Source: Haladaptatus pallidirubidus
GTDB lineage: Archaea; Halobacteriota; Halobacteria; Halobacteriales; Haladaptataceae
DNA length: 64,000 nucleotides
Assembly: GCF_020700235.1 (NCBI RefSeq)
Contig: NZ_CP085301.1
Span: 496,001-560,000 of the forward strand
Direction of reading: 5' to 3'
The position numbers and the translations under genes were made by a program. Under the pieces are notes generated by a model, which made no database searches, was not told where the DNA came from, and saw only the letters and a program-made list of their open reading frames with translations. Shown here piece after piece: positions 46,771 through 54,465 of the stretch (position 1 is its first letter; each line of letters opens with the position of its first letter).

Positions 46771-47231
46771 TATTCTTCAATCTCCTCTAGGATGAGTTCA
46801 ACATCCACTTCAGGGGTGTTCCAGGCGCTTGCGCGGCCGAATGCGCGCGGCTTCCGGCCCTGCACTTCGCCGACCTTGTGGGCGGCGACGTGCATGATTT
46901 TCATCGACTCGCCGTCGAAGCCCTGCGCATCCGCGTTGGCGGTGACGTTGTCGAGGAGTTCGATGAACGCCTTGCTCGCCTTCTCAGGGTAACGACCTGC
47001 GTCCCAGCCGTCGATATCCGAGCGATGGCCGACGCCGCTGTTGTGCTGCTTAAACGGCACCGACTGCTCCTCGTTCACGACCTGCTGGAGGTACGCTTTC
47101 GCGTCCTCGGCAGTTTTGCCCTTGATTTCGCGGGCAATCGCCTTGCTGTGCTTGTGGCTCATATGCCGCTCCCGGAGCATCCCTTTCGCAGTGGTGTCCG
47201 GGTCGGCATCGACGCTGTAGCTGATTCCCAT
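46770..47231 (-). CDS. rpl22: Ribosomal protein uL22
   Basis: The 153-residue protein starts MGISYSVDADPDTTAKGMLR and contains SHKHSKAIAREIKGKTAEDA and IMHVAAHKVGEVQGRKPRAF, the conserved loop that lines the exit tunnel. It shares one base with uS3 and lies 3 nt from uS19. Confidence 0.96.
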   Translation of the reverse strand: MGISYSVDADPDTTAKGMLRERHMSHKHSKAIAREIKGKTAEDAKAYLQQVVNEEQSVPFKQHNSGVGHRSDIDGWDAGRYPEKASKAFIELLDNVTANADAQGFDGESMKIMHVAAHKVGEVQGRKPRAFGRASAWNTPEVDVELILEEIEE

Positions 47232-47234
47232 GGT

Positions 47235-47660
47235 TTATTTGAGTGGCACGAACTTCGAGGAACGGGTCGCACCGATGCCCGCTTGTCCGTGTTCGACGGA
47301 GTTGCGGGTCAACTGGAACTCGCCGAGGTAGTGGCCCAACATCTCCGGCTCGATGCGGACACGTTCGAACTCACTGCCGTTGTAGACGGAGAACGTCTTG
47401 CCAACGAACGATGGAAGCACCGGCATGTCGCGCAGGTGCGTCCGAATCGGGCTGTTCGCCGATTCTTCCTCGGTTTTGTTCCGGGCCTTTTCGAGCAGCT
47501 TCTCCTGCTCGACGGTCAACCCGCGAAGGATGCTTCGCCGCTTGCGTGCGGGGAGCAGTTCTGCGACTTCCTCCAGGCTCATGTCCTGCAGTTCGTCCAG
47601 GTCGTAGCCGCGATAGGTGAACTCACCCTCGCGTCCGGTTCGGTATTCGTTTCCGCTCAT
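47235..47660 (-). CDS. rps19: Ribosomal protein uS19
   Basis: The 141-residue protein has an archaeal N-terminal extension ([20 protein letters not shown]) and the S19 core (TVFVYNG-like [20 protein letters not shown], then [20 protein letters not shown]). It overlaps uL2 by 4 nt. Confidence 0.96.
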   Translation of the reverse strand: MSGNEYRTGREGEFTYRGYDLDELQDMSLEEVAELLPARKRRSILRGLTVEQEKLLEKARNKTEEESANSPIRTHLRDMPVLPSFVGKTFSVYNGSEFERVRIEPEMLGHYLGEFQLTRNSVEHGQAGIGATRSSKFVPLK

Positions 47661-48379
47661 TTGTTACCTCCACGTCCAGTTCGTTTGGACGCGATGTCTC
47701 CGACCTTTCGTCCCGGCGGGGCGTCCCGCGAAACGCTTTTCGGTCGGCCGGGGTGCTGGCGGCCACCGCCACCGAACGGGTGGTCTACGGCGTTCATCGC
47801 CACACCACGCACGTTCGGCCACTTCGTGCCGCGAGCTTTCATCTTGTGATGTTTGTTACCGGCCTTAACCATCGGTTTCTCCGTCCGGCCGCCACCGGCG
47901 ACGACGCCGATGGTGGCGCGGCAATCAGGCGACAAGCGCTTCATTTCGCCGCTCGGGAGTTCGACGACTGCGGCCTCACGGTCGTGCGTGATGAGGTCCG
48001 CGCTGACGCCGGAGGCGCGCGCGAACTTCCCGCCGTCACCGGGCTGGCGCTCAACGTTGCACACCGGAACCCCTTCCGGGATTTCGGCGAGCGGGAGCGT
48101 GTTGCCCGGCTTGATTTCGGCGGAAACGCCGACCTGAATCTCCTCGCCCACGCCGACTCCTTCCGGCGCGAGGACGAGTCGCTGGTCGCCATCGTCGAAT
48201 TCGATGGCCGCGACCGGAGCACTGCGAGCAGGGTCGTGTTCGATGCCGACGACCGTGCCGGTGACCATGTCGCTGTCCTCGGTCTGTTTGTGGCTCAGTT
48301 CAGCTTTGTATCGGTGCGACGGTGCGCGGAAGGTCGGTCCACCGCGACCACGTCGCTGTCCCTGAATCCTTCGTCCCAT
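47657..48379 (-). CDS. rpl2: Ribosomal protein uL2
   Basis: The 240-residue protein starts [20 protein letters not shown]. It contains [18 protein letters not shown] [20 protein letters not shown] and [20 protein letters not shown], the peptidyl-transferase-proximal loop with its conserved His. It follows uL23 by 2 nt. Confidence 0.96.
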   Translation of the reverse strand: MGRRIQGQRRGRGGPTFRAPSHRYKAELSHKQTEDSDMVTGTVVGIEHDPARSAPVAAIEFDDGDQRLVLAPEGVGVGEEIQVGVSAEIKPGNTLPLAEIPEGVPVCNVERQPGDGGKFARASGVSADLITHDREAAVVELPSGEMKRLSPDCRATIGVVAGGGRTEKPMVKAGNKHHKMKARGTKWPNVRGVAMNAVDHPFGGGGRQHPGRPKSVSRDAPPGRKVGDIASKRTGRGGNK

Positions 48380-48381
48380 TG

Positions 48382-48633
48382 TTAGAACACCCCGATTCGG
48401 GAGGCGACGTCCTGCGCGTCGTCGTCGTCCGACAGCGCGACAGTCGCCTTCTTTTTACCCTTCATCGTTACCTGGGTGTTGATTTTCTCGATGGTGACTT
48501 CGTAGCGCTCTTCGACTTCGTCTCGAATTTCAGGCTTCGTGGCGTCGAGCGAAACGATGAATTGGAGCTTGTTGTCGAAGTCCATCTCGTTCATCGCCTT
48601 CTCGGTGACCCACGGATATTCGATGACGCTCAT
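48382..48633 (-). CDS. rpl23: Ribosomal protein uL23
   Basis: The 83-residue protein starts MSVIEYPWVTEKAMNEMDFD and continues LQFIVSLDATKPEIRDEVEE, the archaeal short uL23, which docks SRP at the tunnel exit. It overlaps uL4 by 4 nt. Confidence 0.96.
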   Translation of the reverse strand: MSVIEYPWVTEKAMNEMDFDNKLQFIVSLDATKPEIRDEVEERYEVTIEKINTQVTMKGKKKATVALSDDDDAQDVASRIGVF

Positions 48634-49376
48634 CGGTCAGCCACCTCTTCGAGTGCACTCTCGGTCCAGACGGTCAGTCGTCCTGCCTGCGTCCCGGGGG
48701 CGAGGTCTTCGGCGTTGACCTCGCGCGCCGTCGCAACGTCAGCGCCAGCGAGGTTGCGCGCCGCGCGCGATGGTTCTTCGCTGGTGACGAACAGAATCGA
48801 CTTTGGCGTCTTGTACTTGCGGCCACGGGTCGTCCCGCGACCTGCGCGAATCGACTTGTTTTCTTCCGCGCGCGTGATGTCGGCGTCGATGCCGACCGCT
48901 TCGAGGAAGGAAACGACTTCCTTCGTTTTGACGAGATCTTCGAACTCGTCGCTCACGACGAGCGGCAGTTCGGTATCCTCGTCGAAGCGGTGTCCGCGCT
49001 CGGAGACGCGCTCTGTATCCGTCGTCGCCGCGATGGCGCTTCGGATGGCCTGCTTTCGTTCCTTCTTGTTGATTGAACGCGTTCGATCTTTCTCCGCCTT
49101 CGGCGGGTGTGCGACACGCCCGCCCACGGTGAATGGAACGCGAGCGGCCCGTCCGTTCGTTCGCGGGACGTGAGCCATACCGCGGCCACTGCCCGGCGAC
49201 TCGGCGGAGGTCCGCATTCCGGCGTGCGGGTCGGTGCCGTAGTCTTGTTTCCGGTTTGCCTGTGCGGCGAGCACTGCACGCTTGATGAGGTCCGTTCGGA
49301 CGGTCGTGTCGAACACGTCCGGAAGGTCAACCGTGTCAGCCTCCTCGCCATTCAGGTCACGTACTGTTGCCTGCAT
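48630..49376 (-). CDS. rpl4: Ribosomal protein uL4
   Basis: The 248-residue protein starts MQATVRDLNGEEADTVDLPD. It contains DYGTDPHAGMRTSAESPGSG and VPFTVGGRVAHPPKAEKDRT, the extended tunnel loop of archaeal/eukaryotic uL4. It lies 3 nt after uL3. Confidence 0.96.
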   Translation of the reverse strand: MQATVRDLNGEEADTVDLPDVFDTTVRTDLIKRAVLAAQANRKQDYGTDPHAGMRTSAESPGSGRGMAHVPRTNGRAARVPFTVGGRVAHPPKAEKDRTRSINKKERKQAIRSAIAATTDTERVSERGHRFDEDTELPLVVSDEFEDLVKTKEVVSFLEAVGIDADITRAEENKSIRAGRGTTRGRKYKTPKSILFVTSEEPSRAARNLAGADVATAREVNAEDLAPGTQAGRLTVWTESALEEVADR

Positions 49377-49379
49377 GGG

Positions 49380-50396
49380 TTATCCCTGGTTAGACTCCGT
49401 GCTTACGTAGCGCACCTCGGGATCGAGGCGCGGTTGGTCAGTCGGTCGAATCGCAGGGCGGAAGCGCACGAGGCGTTTGTTCGGCCCCGGAACCGAACCC
49501 TTGATGAGCGCGTACTGGCCATCGACCTCGCCGTAGTTGACGAATCCGCCGTTGACCGAGGCTTCGTCGTCGTCGCCGAGGGAGATGAGGCGCTTGTTGA
49601 GTTCGGTGCGCTGGTGGTAGCCCATCTGACCAAGCTGCGGAACCGTCGATCGAACGCGCGACGGATTCCACGGGCCGAGGTTACCGATGCGGCGTCTCCA
49701 GCCTTGGCGGGCGTGTTTGCCCTTCCGCTTCTGGACGCCCCATCGCTTGACGGGACCCTGCGTTCCTTTTCCTTTCGTAACGCCACCGATGTCGAGGTAC
49801 TCGCCCGCGCGGAACACGTCAGTGATGCCGTGTTCCCCGCCGTCCGCGAGTACGTCGAGCGCGAAGTCGGCGCGCTCCGTGAGGGAGCCGCCGCCGACGC
49901 GCGTTTCCATGACGTCCGGTCGTTTCTTCGGTACGTTCTTCAGCTCGCTCGGGACGGTGTGGGTGATGACCCGGAGGTCTGCCACGTCGCCTGTCTCGAT
50001 GGCGCTGCGGAGTTCGTCCTCCGCGGCGTCGGCGTCGTGGTTTTCCGGCACGTTGAGCGTGCGGTCGAGTTCGTCGTGGAACTCGCTACCCCACACTTCC
50101 GTCAGCGGCTTCTTCCCGTACGGCGTGTCTTCGTAGGCTCGGAGAGCGACGGCCCGCATTGGGGGCGTCTCGACGATGGTGACGGGCACGGTTTCCTCCA
50201 TCCCTTCGCGGGGGGAGTTTGCCTCGTCGTTGACCATCACCACGTGGGTCATTCCTGCCTTGTAGCCCGCAAAGCCCTGTAGCGACGGTTGACCGTCGCT
50301 GTCGGGCCATGATTTGAAGCGCGGAACCTCGCTAGTTGCACGCTTACGGGGGCCGAAGCCCAGCGAACCTTTTCGTGGTCTGCTTGTTTGTGGCAT
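49380..50396 (-). CDS. rpl3: Ribosomal protein uL3
   Basis: The 338-residue archaeal-type uL3 begins MPQTSRPRKGSLGFGPRKRA and includes the conserved GVTKGKGTQGPVKRWGVQKR and HARQGWRRRIGNLGPWNPSR regions. It is an early assembler of the 50S subunit. It follows the SPOUT-type methyltransferase gene by 4 nt and begins the protein-coding series of the S10 cluster. Confidence 0.96.
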   Translation of the reverse strand: MPQTSRPRKGSLGFGPRKRATSEVPRFKSWPDSDGQPSLQGFAGYKAGMTHVVMVNDEANSPREGMEETVPVTIVETPPMRAVALRAYEDTPYGKKPLTEVWGSEFHDELDRTLNVPENHDADAAEDELRSAIETGDVADLRVITHTVPSELKNVPKKRPDVMETRVGGGSLTERADFALDVLADGGEHGITDVFRAGEYLDIGGVTKGKGTQGPVKRWGVQKRKGKHARQGWRRRIGNLGPWNPSRVRSTVPQLGQMGYHQRTELNKRLISLGDDDEASVNGGFVNYGEVDGQYALIKGSVPGPNKRLVRFRPAIRPTDQPRLDPEVRYVSTESNQG

Positions 50397-50400
50397 CGTA

Positions 50401-51243
50401 TCACTCGCTGTTGAGGTTGAGGCAGGCGAGGGAGGCGAACATCGCTTCTTCGGTTCGTATTACCTCGCTGCCTTGATTCGGAACCGTATTCAGCCAGAGG
50501 TCGAACCGGGCTGGTACGCCGGATTCGACCGCGGAGATACGCTCGGGTTCGACCCCGAGTATCTCCGGCAGCCCCCGACCGGGCGAGCCGAACGCGACGG
50601 ACATGCCGTCGCGTTCGGTTTGCGCAACGATTTCGTCGAGCCGCGCCACGGAGAGCGATTCTCCGAAGCGGGACGTGGCGATTCGGACGCCAGCATCGTC
50701 GCGGTCGAGGGCCGCCGAGAGGTTCGTGCGCATCACTGTGTAGCCCGACTGCGGAGCGTCCACGAGCTTCGCACGAACCGGTCTTCTCGAAGAGATCCTG
50801 ACGGTAACGCGCTCCCCCTCGCCGACCGTCATTTCTGACGGAACGACGAGCGAAATCGGGTGTTGCAATCCGCAATTGACCCGGACGCGCCCTTCAGGTC
50901 CGACCTCGGTCACGATTCCCTGTCTTAACGACCCCGAATCGTCGGATTCGGAGCCGGTCTGCGATGGTGCGCGGAGCGGCGGCAGGACGCCCACATACTC
51001 CAACTCGTCGCGCTTCCCGAATGCCTCCTTTCGGAGGTACGGTGGTGTAGCGGCGTACCGGAGTACGGTCTCGACGAATCCGCCGCCCCATTTTCGCTCG
51101 CCTTCCGAATCGGGGAAGACGATAAGATTATCTGCCCGGAAGATGGTCGCCGCGCGGGCGACGTAGCCGATTTTGCGAGTTGCCTCGCGTTTGTCTTCGG
51201 CTTCCCGGACGAGGGACGACGGCACGAGTATGGTGACGCTCAT
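50401..51243 (-). CDS. SPOUT-type (DUF171-like) RNA methyltransferase, first gene of the S10 operon
   Basis: The 280-residue protein begins MSVTILVPSSLVREAEDKRE and contains TRKIGYVARAATIFRADNLI. An OB-like insertion (GIVTEVGPEGRVRVNCGLQH) and the knotted C-terminal end (MSVAFGSPGRGLPEILGVEP, then LWLNTVPNQGSEVIRTEEAM) follow, typical of the alpha/beta-knot DUF171 family. Probable target: a base in rRNA; the exact site is unknown. It leads the operon with its own promoter. ATG 51243 is chosen because the longer frame has no family sequence. Confidence 0.85.
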   Translation of the reverse strand: MSVTILVPSSLVREAEDKREATRKIGYVARAATIFRADNLIVFPDSEGERKWGGGFVETVLRYAATPPYLRKEAFGKRDELEYVGVLPPLRAPSQTGSESDDSGSLRQGIVTEVGPEGRVRVNCGLQHPISLVVPSEMTVGEGERVTVRISSRRPVRAKLVDAPQSGYTVMRTNLSAALDRDDAGVRIATSRFGESLSVARLDEIVAQTERDGMSVAFGSPGRGLPEILGVEPERISAVESGVPARFDLWLNTVPNQGSEVIRTEEAMFASLACLNLNSE

Positions 51244-51297
51244 GCCGTGACGCTTCGACGCCTCATCACTAGACTGTAGCGAAATTTTCGTAGTGAC

Positions 51298-51308
51298 GGT
51301 TAAAAGGG
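51298..51308 (-). promoter_or_regulatory. Probable promoter (TATA box) of the S10-spc operon
   Basis: On the minus strand CCCTTTTAACC lies 55-65 nt upstream of the ATG at 51243. Transcription starting about 25 nt downstream would give a leader of about 30 nt. It is the best TATA-like match in the intergenic stretch. Confidence 0.45.
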
Positions 51309-51413
51309 TGACGCTTCCGATTTGGGAGCGTGACGTATTCACACGCCTGAAACCCTTCGAATCAAGAGACATGAGGGAGTGATTCCCACGCGAAGGTCGC
51401 CCCGACTCGCAAG

Positions 51414-51420
51414 TCTTATA
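51414..51420 (+). promoter_or_regulatory. TATA-like box for tRNA-Gly copy 1
   Basis: TCTTATA lies 37-43 nt before the mature tRNA 5' end, compatible with a start some 10 nt upstream of the tRNA. Confidence 0.5.
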
Positions 51421-51456
51421 CTGTAGTCGGGAATACGGGGAAGTGGACGCAGCACT

Positions 51457-51527
51457 GCGCTGGTAGTGTAGTGGTATCACGTGACCTTGCCATGGTCACA
51501 ACCTGGGTTCAAATCCCAGCCAGCGCA
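51457..51527 (+). tRNA. tRNA-Gly (GCC), copy 1
   Basis: The 71-nt cloverleaf has acceptor GCGCTGG/CCAGCGC with discriminator A. The D arm contains GTGTAGTGGTATCAC, the anticodon arm TGACC-TTGCCAT-GGTCA gives anticodon GCC, and the T arm is CTGGG-TTCAAAT-CCCAG. No CCA is encoded. A T-run follows directly (ATTTTT). Confidence 0.95.
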
Positions 51528-51571
51528 TTTTTGGGAACTCACGACGACGAGCGAAGCGAGTCGGCGGTGAG
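51457..51571 (+). repeat. 115-bp direct repeat containing tRNA-Gly, copy 1
   Basis: The tRNA plus 44 nt of 3' flank (to 51571) is identical to 51812-51926. The sequence before the tRNA differs between copies. Confidence 0.9.
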
Positions 51572-51592
51572 AGAGTCAATTCCGAGCGATGA

Positions 51593-51641
51593 ACCACAGT
51601 CTGCACGCTTTTACTGAGGACCACAGTCTACACGCTTTTAC
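51593..51641 (+). repeat. Two imperfect 22-nt direct repeats, period 27
   Basis: ACCACAGTCT then CACGCTTTTAC occurs at 51593-51614 and again at 51620-51641 with one mismatch (G versus A). They lie between the two tRNA-Gly genes. Confidence 0.6.
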
Positions 51642-51651
51642 GGTGAACAAC

Positions 51652-51681
51652 GGGCGAGCGCTGCATTGCGTGCGCTCGCCC
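51652..51681. terminator. Perfect 10-bp stem-loop between the tRNA-Gly genes
   Basis: GGGCGAGCGC at 51652-51661 pairs exactly with GCGCTCGCCC at 51672-51681 over a 10-nt loop. It could act as a transcript end or a structural element. A terminator role is inference, since archaeal termination mainly uses T-runs. Confidence 0.35.
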
Positions 51682-51762
51682 ACGCGCAGGCAATGATTAA
51701 AGGATATTAGATTGAACTAATCCGTCATCGGTTTGCTCTCGCCACCTCGCGTGCGTAATACA

Positions 51763-51768
51763 TTTATA
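51763..51768 (+). promoter_or_regulatory. TATA-like box for tRNA-Gly copy 2
   Basis: TTTATA lies 44-49 nt before the second tRNA-Gly and is a strong match to the archaeal TATA consensus. Confidence 0.55.
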
Positions 51769-51811
51769 CCCAGCCGTAGCAAGATTGTACTGTCGCGGAA
51801 CGCAACGCTGC

Positions 51812-51882
51812 GCGCTGGTAGTGTAGTGGTATCACGTGACCTTGCCATGGTCACAACCTGGGTTCAAATCCCAGCCAGCGCA
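51812..51882 (+). tRNA. tRNA-Gly (GCC), copy 2
   Basis: Identical to the first copy in all 71 bases (anticodon GCC, discriminator A). It has its own TATA-like element, so both copies can be expressed independently. Confidence 0.95.
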
Positions 51883-51926
51883 TTTTTGGGAACTCACGAC
51901 GACGAGCGAAGCGAGTCGGCGGTGAG
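51812..51926 (+). repeat. 115-bp direct repeat containing tRNA-Gly, copy 2
   Basis: Second exact copy of the tRNA plus 44 nt of 3' flank. The offset between copies is 355 bp. Confidence 0.9.
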
Positions 51927-52132
51927 CAAAATGCGTACTGGGTTTGAAGTTAGACCAGTCGCACGCCCGCGTAACGACCAGAAGTGATATTTTCGACCAA
52001 CCGCCAGAAGACGTTCCGCCACTTTCGTCTCGTTCCTGGAGAGTTGAGCGGTCGAAAGGAAGTGTAGTCGGACGGCCGAGCGTCGGCAATCACGCTTACC
52101 TACGTCCCCCGCGACTCGCCTTTGGGAAAGCC

Positions 52133-53134
52133 ATGGCATCCGAAAACCCCGAACCCGAGATAACCGCGAAGCGCGCCGACCAACTCGATCCGGACGCAAA
52201 ATCGTTCCTCGAAACGCTCGAATCGGAGGGCGTTCCGCAAGTTGAGACGTTGAGTGTGGAACAGGCCCGCGCCCTACACACCGACGCGTTCACGCCGGAG
52301 GCAGAACCGGAGTCCGTCGCGTCGGTCGAAGACAGCACTATCGGCGAGTTCGGAAAGAACATCCCGGTTCGAATCTACACGCCCGAGGGGGACGGCCCGC
52401 GTCCCGCGCTCGTCTACTTCCACGGCGGGGGGTGGGTGCTTGGTAATCTCGACACCCACGATTCGGTCGCGCGGTCGCTCGCAAATCGCGGCGACTGTGT
52501 TGTCGTTTCGGTCGAATATCGGAAAGCGCCGGAGAATCCGTTCCCAGCGGCTGTCGAGGACGCCTACGAAGCGACGAAGTGGACGGCAACGCACGCCGAA
52601 GAAATCGGTGCGAACCCCGACAAGTTGGCCGTCGGCGGGGAGAGCGCGGGCGGTAATCTCGCCGCAATCGTCGCACAGATGGCACGGGACAAGGAACTCG
52701 GCGCGCCGGAAATCGACTTCCAACTGCTCGCCTATCCGGTGACGAACCACGACTACGGAACCAAATCGTACAGCCAGAACGGTTCGGGTTATTTCCTCTC
52801 CCGACCGCTCATGATCTGGTTCTGGAACCACTACCTGCGGGAGGACGTGGACGGAAGCAACGTGCGCGCCTCGCCGCTCCTCGGTCGCGATTTGTCGGGA
52901 CTGCCGCCGGCGTTCGTATTGACCGCGGGCTACGACCCGCTGCGCGACGAAGGAGCCGCATACGCAAGCCGATTGAGCGACGCTGGCGTTTCTATTGAAC
53001 ACGCGAACTACAACGGGATGATTCACGACTTCCTCAACATGCGGCAATTGGACGACCCGTTCCCCGACGTCGAGCGAGCGGACGACGCGCTCGACCGGGC
53101 GGGAGAGGCGCTACGCGAAGCGTTCGAGGAGTGA
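52133..53134 (+). CDS. Alpha/beta hydrolase, HSL-family esterase/lipase
   Basis: The 333-residue protein has the hormone-sensitive-lipase hallmarks. The oxyanion-hole motif YFHGGGWVLG lies near residue 100, the nucleophile elbow GGESAGGNLAA near residue 167, an acidic member appears in GYDPLRDEGAAYA, and the last His in NGMIHDFLNM. It is predicted to hydrolyse short-chain esters and is cytosolic (no signal). ATG 52133 is chosen; a longer frame begins in the tRNA flank. Confidence 0.93.
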   Translation: MASENPEPEITAKRADQLDPDAKSFLETLESEGVPQVETLSVEQARALHTDAFTPEAEPESVASVEDSTIGEFGKNIPVRIYTPEGDGPRPALVYFHGGGWVLGNLDTHDSVARSLANRGDCVVVSVEYRKAPENPFPAAVEDAYEATKWTATHAEEIGANPDKLAVGGESAGGNLAAIVAQMARDKELGAPEIDFQLLAYPVTNHDYGTKSYSQNGSGYFLSRPLMIWFWNHYLREDVDGSNVRASPLLGRDLSGLPPAFVLTAGYDPLRDEGAAYASRLSDAGVSIEHANYNGMIHDFLNMRQLDDPFPDVERADDALDRAGEALREAFEE

Positions 53135-53199
53135 CGAGTCGGTTCTCCCGCCGAAATCCTTCTGCCGGAATCCGCCGTCCAGAGCACGAGGAGGGGAGA

Positions 53200-53861
53200 A
53201 TGAACCGACCAGAAAACCGACCGAAGAGCAAATCGAATCGCCGCGAGAATCGATCCGATGAACGGATCGGTCGGATGTTTTTCACGCAGAACCGTGTTTC
53301 GGACGAGGACAGGCGGGCGCTCGTGGAACTGTTGAATCAGGAACCCGCGGATACGACCGACCTGCTGACCCAGACGAAGTACGCGCACACTGGAACGTAA
53401 AAGGAATGCAATTTTACGCACTGCACCAACTGTTCGACGACTTCGCCGAGGTGCTGTTCGAACACGGCGACGGACTCGTCGAACGGGCGACCGCACTCGG
53501 CGGCGAAGCGCGGGAACGGTTCGAATGGCGTCCGCGAACTCACGCATTCCGGAGATTCGAACCGATATCGTCGTCGGCCCGCAGTACGTCGAGACGTTGG
53601 CGAACGACGTGTCGATTCACGCCGCGAACCTGCGCGGAAATCGACGCCGCGGAGGCACACAACGACCAAGGCACTGCCGACCTGCTCACCGAACTCTCCC
53701 GCGAAGTGGACCAGTACCTCTGGTTCCTCGAAGCGCATCTCCATCGGGAACCGATTCAACCGGCGGGCGAAGAGCCTGAAGGGAGGACGGGAGGGGAGAC
53801 AGGGCGGAACCACGGCGAGCGACCACAGCGGTCTCGGCGAGGAACGGCGCCGACGCGGTAA
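53200..53861 (+). pseudogene. dps: DpsA (ferritin-like DNA protection protein) gene with three frameshifts
   Basis: The frame starts at ATG 53200 and encodes VSDEDRRALVELLNQEPADT, then TDLLTQTKYAH. Two extra bases near 53385-53390 break the frame before WNVKG. MQFYALHQLFDDFAEVLFEH (53406 on) continues in a new frame. Around 53505-53515 it shifts to read SRIPEIRTDIVVGPQYVETL, and around 53635 it shifts back to AEAHNDQGTADLLTELSREV. All these blocks are Dps ferroxidase-fold sequence in the right order. Either a recent pseudogene or several indel errors. Confidence 0.8.
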
Positions 53862-53921
53862 TCATGAGTGTGCTGACATGGAGCAGCCACGCTTAGGTAG
53901 CCAAAGACCGATGGAGAACGT

Positions 53922-54233
53922 ATGACAGTTATCGCGCTCCTTTCGGTCGCGCCGGTCACCGAGGACAGCATGGCGGACGAAGTCGCAAAGGCGGTGGCGG
54001 CGCTGGACGAGTTCGACGTTTCCTACGAGACGAACCCGATGGGAACCGTCATCGAAGCCGACTCGATTGACGAACTGTTCGCCGCGGCGCAGGCCGCCCA
54101 CGAAGCGGTCGATGGCGACCGGGTGAGCACGGTGTTAAAAATCGACGATAAGCGCACGAGCGACCAGCGCGCACACGAAAAAGTCGATGCTGTCGAGGAC
54201 GTGCTGGGCCGAGAAGCGAAACGCGACCGGTGA
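53922..54233 (+). CDS. MTH1187/YqgV-family thiamine-binding-like protein
   Basis: The 103-residue protein begins TVIALLSVAPVTEDSMADEV and has FDVSYETNPMGTVIEADSID, the ferredoxin-like fold of the MTH1187 family. Some relatives bind thiamine pyrimidine moieties; function here is unproven. It is intact, between two degraded genes. Confidence 0.85.
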   Translation: MTVIALLSVAPVTEDSMADEVAKAVAALDEFDVSYETNPMGTVIEADSIDELFAAAQAAHEAVDGDRVSTVLKIDDKRTSDQRAHEKVDAVEDVLGREAKRDR

Positions 54234-54240
54234 GTGTAAG

Positions 54241-54425
54241 CTACGTTCGGTCGTCTGCCACGTCCGGCCGTGGGGCGCGTTCGTCCGCCCTCAGGTTCGC
54301 CAGTAGGCGAGTGAGCAGCACGAGCACCGGGAGTATTTCGATTCGCCCGACCCACATCAGTATCACCATCACGAGTTTTGCGGAATCGGAGAACGATTCG
54401 TAGCTATCGAACGGACGGGCGGTGA
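54241..54425 (-). pseudogene. C-terminal remnant of a second TrkH
   Basis: The minus strand encodes FSDSAKLVMVILMWVGRIEI, then LPVLVLLT, directly comparable with SKLLMVALMWIGRLEILTVL at the end of the intact TrkH (21537). A polar tail (RADERAPRPDVADDRT) and a stop at 54241 follow. Only about 60 codons remain and there is no start, so most of the 500-residue gene is gone. Confidence 0.7.
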
Positions 54426-54465
54426 ACCGATAAACGGTTTACCGGCCGACGACCAACTCCGTGGC

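Noticed and set aside
51457..51926. An integrated element between the two tRNA-Gly copies
   Set aside because: Only about 240 nt lie between them and no integrase or other gene is present; at most a scar remains.
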